From assembly GCA_030529445.1 (NCBI GenBank), contig JAUMWW010000010.1, forward strand, positions 49,351 to 97,514: a stretch of 48,164 nucleotides of DNA. The letters run 5' to 3'. Positions 44,901 through 48,164 of the stretch are shown here, in pieces. Numbering within the stretch: position 1 is the first letter of the stretch; every line of letters begins with the position of its first letter. The DNA is from Johnsonella sp. (GTDB taxonomy: Bacteria > Bacillota > Clostridia > Lachnospirales > Lachnospiraceae). The notes below the pieces were generated by a model. The model was given only the letters and a program-made list of their open reading frames with translations. It had not been told where the DNA came from and ran no database searches. Position numbers and translations under genes: made by a program.

Positions 44901-45297
44901 CGGCTATGATGCAAACGGGCGTCTGCGCACGATCCGCAGGGAGGGGGGCGCAGAGATCAGCTATACCTATGATGGGCGCGGTCTCCTCATCGGGGAGAGA
45001 GATGCCCTGGGGCAGGAGACGGTCTATGGGTATGACGCTGTCGGCAATATGTTGGAAAAGACGGATGCACAGGGAAGGAAGAGTCTCTATACCTATGACG
45101 CGGATCAAAATCTCGTCCGGGCGGAGTATCCGGACGGAAGCAGGGAGGAATACGGCTACGATGCAAACAGCCTTCTGATCTCCTGTCAGGGAGGGGAGGG
45201 ACAGACGAGGTTCTTGCGGGATCCTTGGGGAAGGATCGAGCGTGTAGAGGGTCAGGCGGCAGCGTGCGCTATGCATACGACCGTCTCGGGCGGATAA
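41875..45297 (+). pseudogene. Rhs protein, main YD-repeat fragment
   Basis: The third frame of the disrupted gene, giving 1,140 residues. The first ~130 residues are an extracellular β-domain. Then EDPVDLLSGQFIWKYKDLSVLG is the DUF6531-like Rhs entry motif. From about 300 to the end are some 38 consecutive YD repeats (YDxxGxL...G pattern, about 21 residues each), which in Rhs proteins form a β-barrel shell enclosing the toxin. At 45255-45265 the frame is lost by one missing base: the downstream duplicate reads GAGGGGCCGGGCGGC where this copy has GAGGGTCAGGCGGC. The listed start is arbitrary. Confidence 0.8.
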
Positions 45298-45458
45298 GCG
45301 GCATAGACACGGATCTGCTGCGGACGGAATATACTTATGATGCGAGAGGAAGGATCACGCAGGTACGGGCGATCAACGCGGGAAGTCCCGTGGGAGACTT
45401 TCACTATACCTATGATCCGAACGGAAACCTCCTTACGATAGAGAAGGCGGATCAAAGC
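45031..45458 (+). repeat. Rhs core segment duplicated downstream (copy 1)
   Basis: Matches 47736-48164. The first ~220 bases differ at scattered positions; bases 45255-45458 are identical to 47961-48164. One base is missing in this copy near 45256-45265. Confidence 0.92.
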
Positions 45459-47183
45459 ACGGAGCACAGAAGCTATGACGCGAGAAACCGCCTGACGAAA
45501 ATTGCAGCGGGGCAAAAGCAGCTCGCCGAGTACCGCTATGACCCGAGCGGGGATCTGCTCTATGCAAGGGAGGGCTTTTGGGGAGAGGAAACGGAGCTCT
45601 CTTACGAATACGATACGGCGCATCGGCTCATACAGGAGCAAAGAAGGAGGGGAGACCAAAGCAGCCTTCGGCGCTTTTCCTATGATGCGAGAGGGAATCT
45701 GATCGAGGAGGAGAGTGAAAATGCCGGAGGGGAAAAGGTAAGCCTTTCCTATCGCTACAATCTCGCGGATCAGCTGCTGCAAAAGGGAGAGCAAAGCTAC
45801 CGATATGATGCGGGAGGAAATCTGATCCGGGCGGAGGGCGCCGGAGAGAGCAGGGTTTACGAATCGGATGCCGGAAACCGAATCGTTCGGGTAAAAACGG
45901 TGGCGGGAGAGACGCGGTATTCTTATGATGTGCTGAATCATCTGATCGGGGAGACGCGGTATGAGGAAGGAAGCGCCGGCATGCCGCAGCTTTGCACATA
46001 TATACCGGACTATACGGCGGATACGGATCTTGCACTGCTTAAGTACGGGCCGGAGGGCAAGACCGCCTATGTCTACGGACCGGAGGGAAGCGCCGGACTG
46101 TATTCGGACTACCATATGTACAGCCTGACAAAGGACAGGCTCTACAGCACAAGAACGATCCGCAGCGAGGCGGGAGAGACGGTCCTTGCGGCGGATTACG
46201 GTGCGTGGGGCGAGCCGCTCTTTGCTTATGTGAAGGGGGAGCATGTAGGCGGCGTGCTTGGCGAAGCAAGCTACACGGGGCATGCCTACGGGGCGATCAG
46301 CGACCTTTACTATGCGAAGGCGAGGATGTATTCCCCGGAGGATAAGCGCTTCATCTCGAGTGATCCGGGTAGGGACGGATTGAATTGGTATGCGTATTGC
46401 AGGAATAATCCGCTCAGGTATGTGGATCCGGACGGAAGAGAAAATATTGTTGTTTCAGGAGGGATATATTCTGCGGAAAAGAGGGATAGCGGCGAATATT
46501 ATTTTGAGTTTATCGATTCTGCATTAAAAGAGGTGATGTCTCTTAGGTATGGAGAGGAAAAAGAAAAAAAGTATGATTTTGAAAAAACAACATTATTTGT
46601 CGCAAATGCCGGATATACAAAGAATGATTTAGATGCGATAGAAGAGAGTGCTCGAATATATCATGTTAATCCGGTTTTTTTTACGGATGTAAATGAATTG
46701 ATAGAGTATATAAATAATGGACCGAACGGAAAGCGGAGAGAGGATCCGGTGACAGATTTCAGAGTGTTTTCACATGGGTATGAAGGAAGCATAGAGTTTG
46801 CTCATGCATCGGGTATAGGTGAAGAAAAAAGTGAAAAGCTAAGCCTTACGATAGATAAGATTAAAGGGGGCAAGCTTCATCCTGATGCATTTAAAGACAC
46901 TTTTTCCGTATTTTATTCCTGCAATGCCGGAACAATGAAAGAAGGGACTTCATTTGCACAGGAATGGGTCAGTATAACAGGGGGAAAAACAAAAGCGGCG
47001 ATAGGACGAACAGATTATAAAAGAATAAATATGGAAAGAACTAAGAAAGAGAGATATATAAAATACTTATATTATTTTATCAGATTGGGGAGTGTTGGAG
47101 GCTATGGACAGCCGTATCAATCCCTTTGGAAGCCTGAGTTAGGCACAAATGGAGAGGGGAAAATATTTAAAAGGGAGCAGTGA
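45225..47183 (+). pseudogene. Rhs C-terminal fragment: last YD repeats and caspase-like toxin tip
   Basis: The fourth frame. About 11 more YD repeats lead to the conserved Rhs boundary AKARMYSPEDKRFISSDPGRDG...YAYCRNNPLRYVDPDGRE, ending near 46440. After it the DNA becomes AT-rich, and a new domain of about 245 residues begins. It has RVFSHGYEGSI (H517 in this fragment's numbering, codon 46773-46775) and SVFYSCNAGT (C566, codon 46920-46922), then SFAQEWVSITGGKTKAAIG. The hydrophobic-HG and hydrophobic-C pattern resembles DUF4347/CHAT and other clan CD (caspase-like) folds. It is presumably the toxin. Stop at 47181-47183. Confidence 0.78.
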
Positions 47184-47184
47184 A

Positions 47185-47646
47185 ATGAAAAAAAATAAAA
47201 TTATAGTAATTTTTATTTTAGTTATCTGCATATTTAATTTGCTTCGGAGAGTATTTGTGTTAGAACCGATTATCAAAACAGCAATCAGACGAGAAGATAT
47301 AAAAGGAAAATATATTGTATGTAAATCTGTCAGAACTACGGGATTTGACTGGTATGTCACAGAGGCTACTGAAGGATTGAGGAGCAAAGCGTATTGCAAT
47401 ATTGTCGGTCCTATACCTTGGGATTACTCGCTTCCATATGAGTTTGAGATAAGCAGTAATTTATTTGTGTTTTATGTGGATGAACAGAGAGAGTATTATT
47501 CAGAGGAAATAAGAGAGGAAATGCTTGAATATATGGTGAGCGGTTGGGATATTATATATCCTGTGCATCGTGATGGATATTCTGGTATTGAGTTTCTGGT
47601 CAAATCTCCTAAATACATATTGGAGAGTGATTTGCGAAAAAGATAA
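47185..47646 (+). CDS. Small membrane-anchored protein, candidate Rhs immunity protein
   Basis: 153 residues, starting one base after the Rhs stop (TGA at 47181-47183, ATG at 47185) with AGGGAG upstream. A hydrophobic anchor covers about 5-24 (IIVIFILVICIFNLLRR). The rest is an α/β region of about 120 residues, including VCKSVRTTGFDWYVTEAT and an acidic helix EEIREEMLEYM. I do not recognise a family. Position right after a toxin tip, small size, AT-rich composition and coupling fit an immunity protein facing the outside. An in-frame ATG at 47149 lies inside the Rhs gene and is less likely. Confidence 0.72.
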   Translation: MKKNKIIVIFILVICIFNLLRRVFVLEPIIKTAIRREDIKGKYIVCKSVRTTGFDWYVTEATEGLRSKAYCNIVGPIPWDYSLPYEFEISSNLFVFYVDEQREYYSEEIREEMLEYMVSGWDIIYPVHRDGYSGIEFLVKSPKYILESDLRKR

Positions 47647-47735
47647 TGTAAAGACTAAGAGAATAATAAGAAACGAAGGGGTCAAAATGTCGTAGCGGGA
47701 CAGGGTGTACCGACCGGAGCATCGGCTGCCGTAGC

Positions 47736-48164
47736 TATGGTACTGTCGGTAGCTTGGTCGAAAAGACGGATGTACGGGGGAGGAAGAGCCTCTATACCTA
47801 TGACGCGGATCAAAATCTTGTCCGGGCGGAGTATCCGGACGGCAGCAGGGAGGAATACGGCTACGATGTAAACGGCCTTCTGATCTCCTGTCAGGGAGGG
47901 GAGGGACAGACGAGGCTCTTGCGGGATTCTTCAGGAAGGCTCGAGCGTGCGGAGGGGCCGGGCGGCAGCGTGCGCTATGCATACGACCGTCTCGGGCGGA
48001 TAAGCGGCATAGACACGGATCTGCTGCGGACGGAATATACTTATGATGCGAGAGGAAGGATCACGCAGGTACGGGCGATCAACGCGGGAAGTCCCGTGGG
48101 AGACTTTCACTATACCTATGATCCGAACGGAAACCTCCTTACGATAGAGAAGGCGGATCAAAGC
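47736..48164 (+). pseudogene. Orphan Rhs core fragment (silent tip cassette), runs off the window
   Basis: The second copy of the YD-repeat core just before the tip, in frame throughout (VEKTDVRGRKSLYTYDADQNLV...). No ATG, GTG or TTG start with a ribosome site precedes it: the frame opens after the TAA at 47667-47669 and the first ~66 bases are unrelated. Sequence after 47960 is identical to the main gene. Orphan rhs-CT modules in other bacteria carry a different tip further on; here the tip is beyond the window end. Confidence 0.82.

Noticed and set aside
43036-45276. 746-codon antisense open frame over the YD repeats
   Set aside because: It arises from the repeat codon pattern of the Rhs core (TAT GAT read backward gives ATC ATA) and has no start context or family match.

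Overview
The window looks like a chromosomal segment of an anaerobic, low-to-mid GC Gram-positive bacterium of the class Clostridia, most likely Lachnospiraceae. The reasons are an oxygen-sensitive ribonucleotide reductase (NrdD/NrdG), a two-subunit Fe-S serine dehydratase, a YedF/DUF3343 selenium cluster, GGAGG-type ribosome binding sites, heavy AGA/AGG/ATA codon use, and Sec-exported wall proteins with no outer-membrane genes. The genus is not assigned.

Layout. 1-4.2 kb: the end of a lipoprotein gene, then metG-tatD-rsmA, the Bacillus metS-yabD-(yabE-rnmV)-ksgA order without yabE and rnmV. 4.4-6.1 kb: a membrane-anchored NlpC/P60 wall hydrolase with peptidoglycan-binding repeats. 6.2-11.6 kb (minus strand): asnS, a YhaO/SbcD-type nuclease, a YhaN-type ATPase and lrgA/lrgB. 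12-15.5 kb: yedF, DUF3343, a cysteine-desulfurase-like enzyme, a clearly deleted dehydratase activase pseudogene, and a DMT transporter that seems to start at CTG. 15.5-22.9 kb: rpiB, then a two-gene operon of an anchored Pro/Glu-rich protein and a 1,666-residue secreted subtilase. 23-26.5 kb: a GH13 protein that has lost its catalytic residues, overlapping sdaAB-sdaAA. 26.5-29.5 kb: nrdD-nrdG under a promoter carrying two NrdR boxes. 29.5-32.2 kb: trpS-luxS facing a zinc-dependent phospholipase C-like gene. 32.5-38.2 kb: a PfkB sugar kinase, an MgtC membrane protein, an MBL-fold hydrolase and a tripartite tricarboxylate transporter (tctC-tctB-tctA). 38.2-39.2 kb: a secreted Vps62-like protein.

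39.5-48.2 kb is the most unusual region: one very large Sec-exported Rhs/YD-repeat protein split into four reading frames by three single-base frameshifts. Its N-terminus is a Gly-rich repeat (carbohydrate-binding-like) region, followed by a DUF6531-type Rhs entry and about 50 YD repeats. Its AT-rich C-terminal tip has the His-Gly and Cys signature of caspase-like (clan CD) folds. A small membrane protein begins one base after its stop and is a candidate immunity protein. After that comes a second, promoterless copy of the Rhs core, identical over about 205 bp and running off the window; it keeps the frame that the main gene has lost. This is the layout of a polymorphic Rhs toxin with an orphan tip cassette.

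No tRNA, rRNA, CRISPR array, transposase or known riboswitch was recognised.
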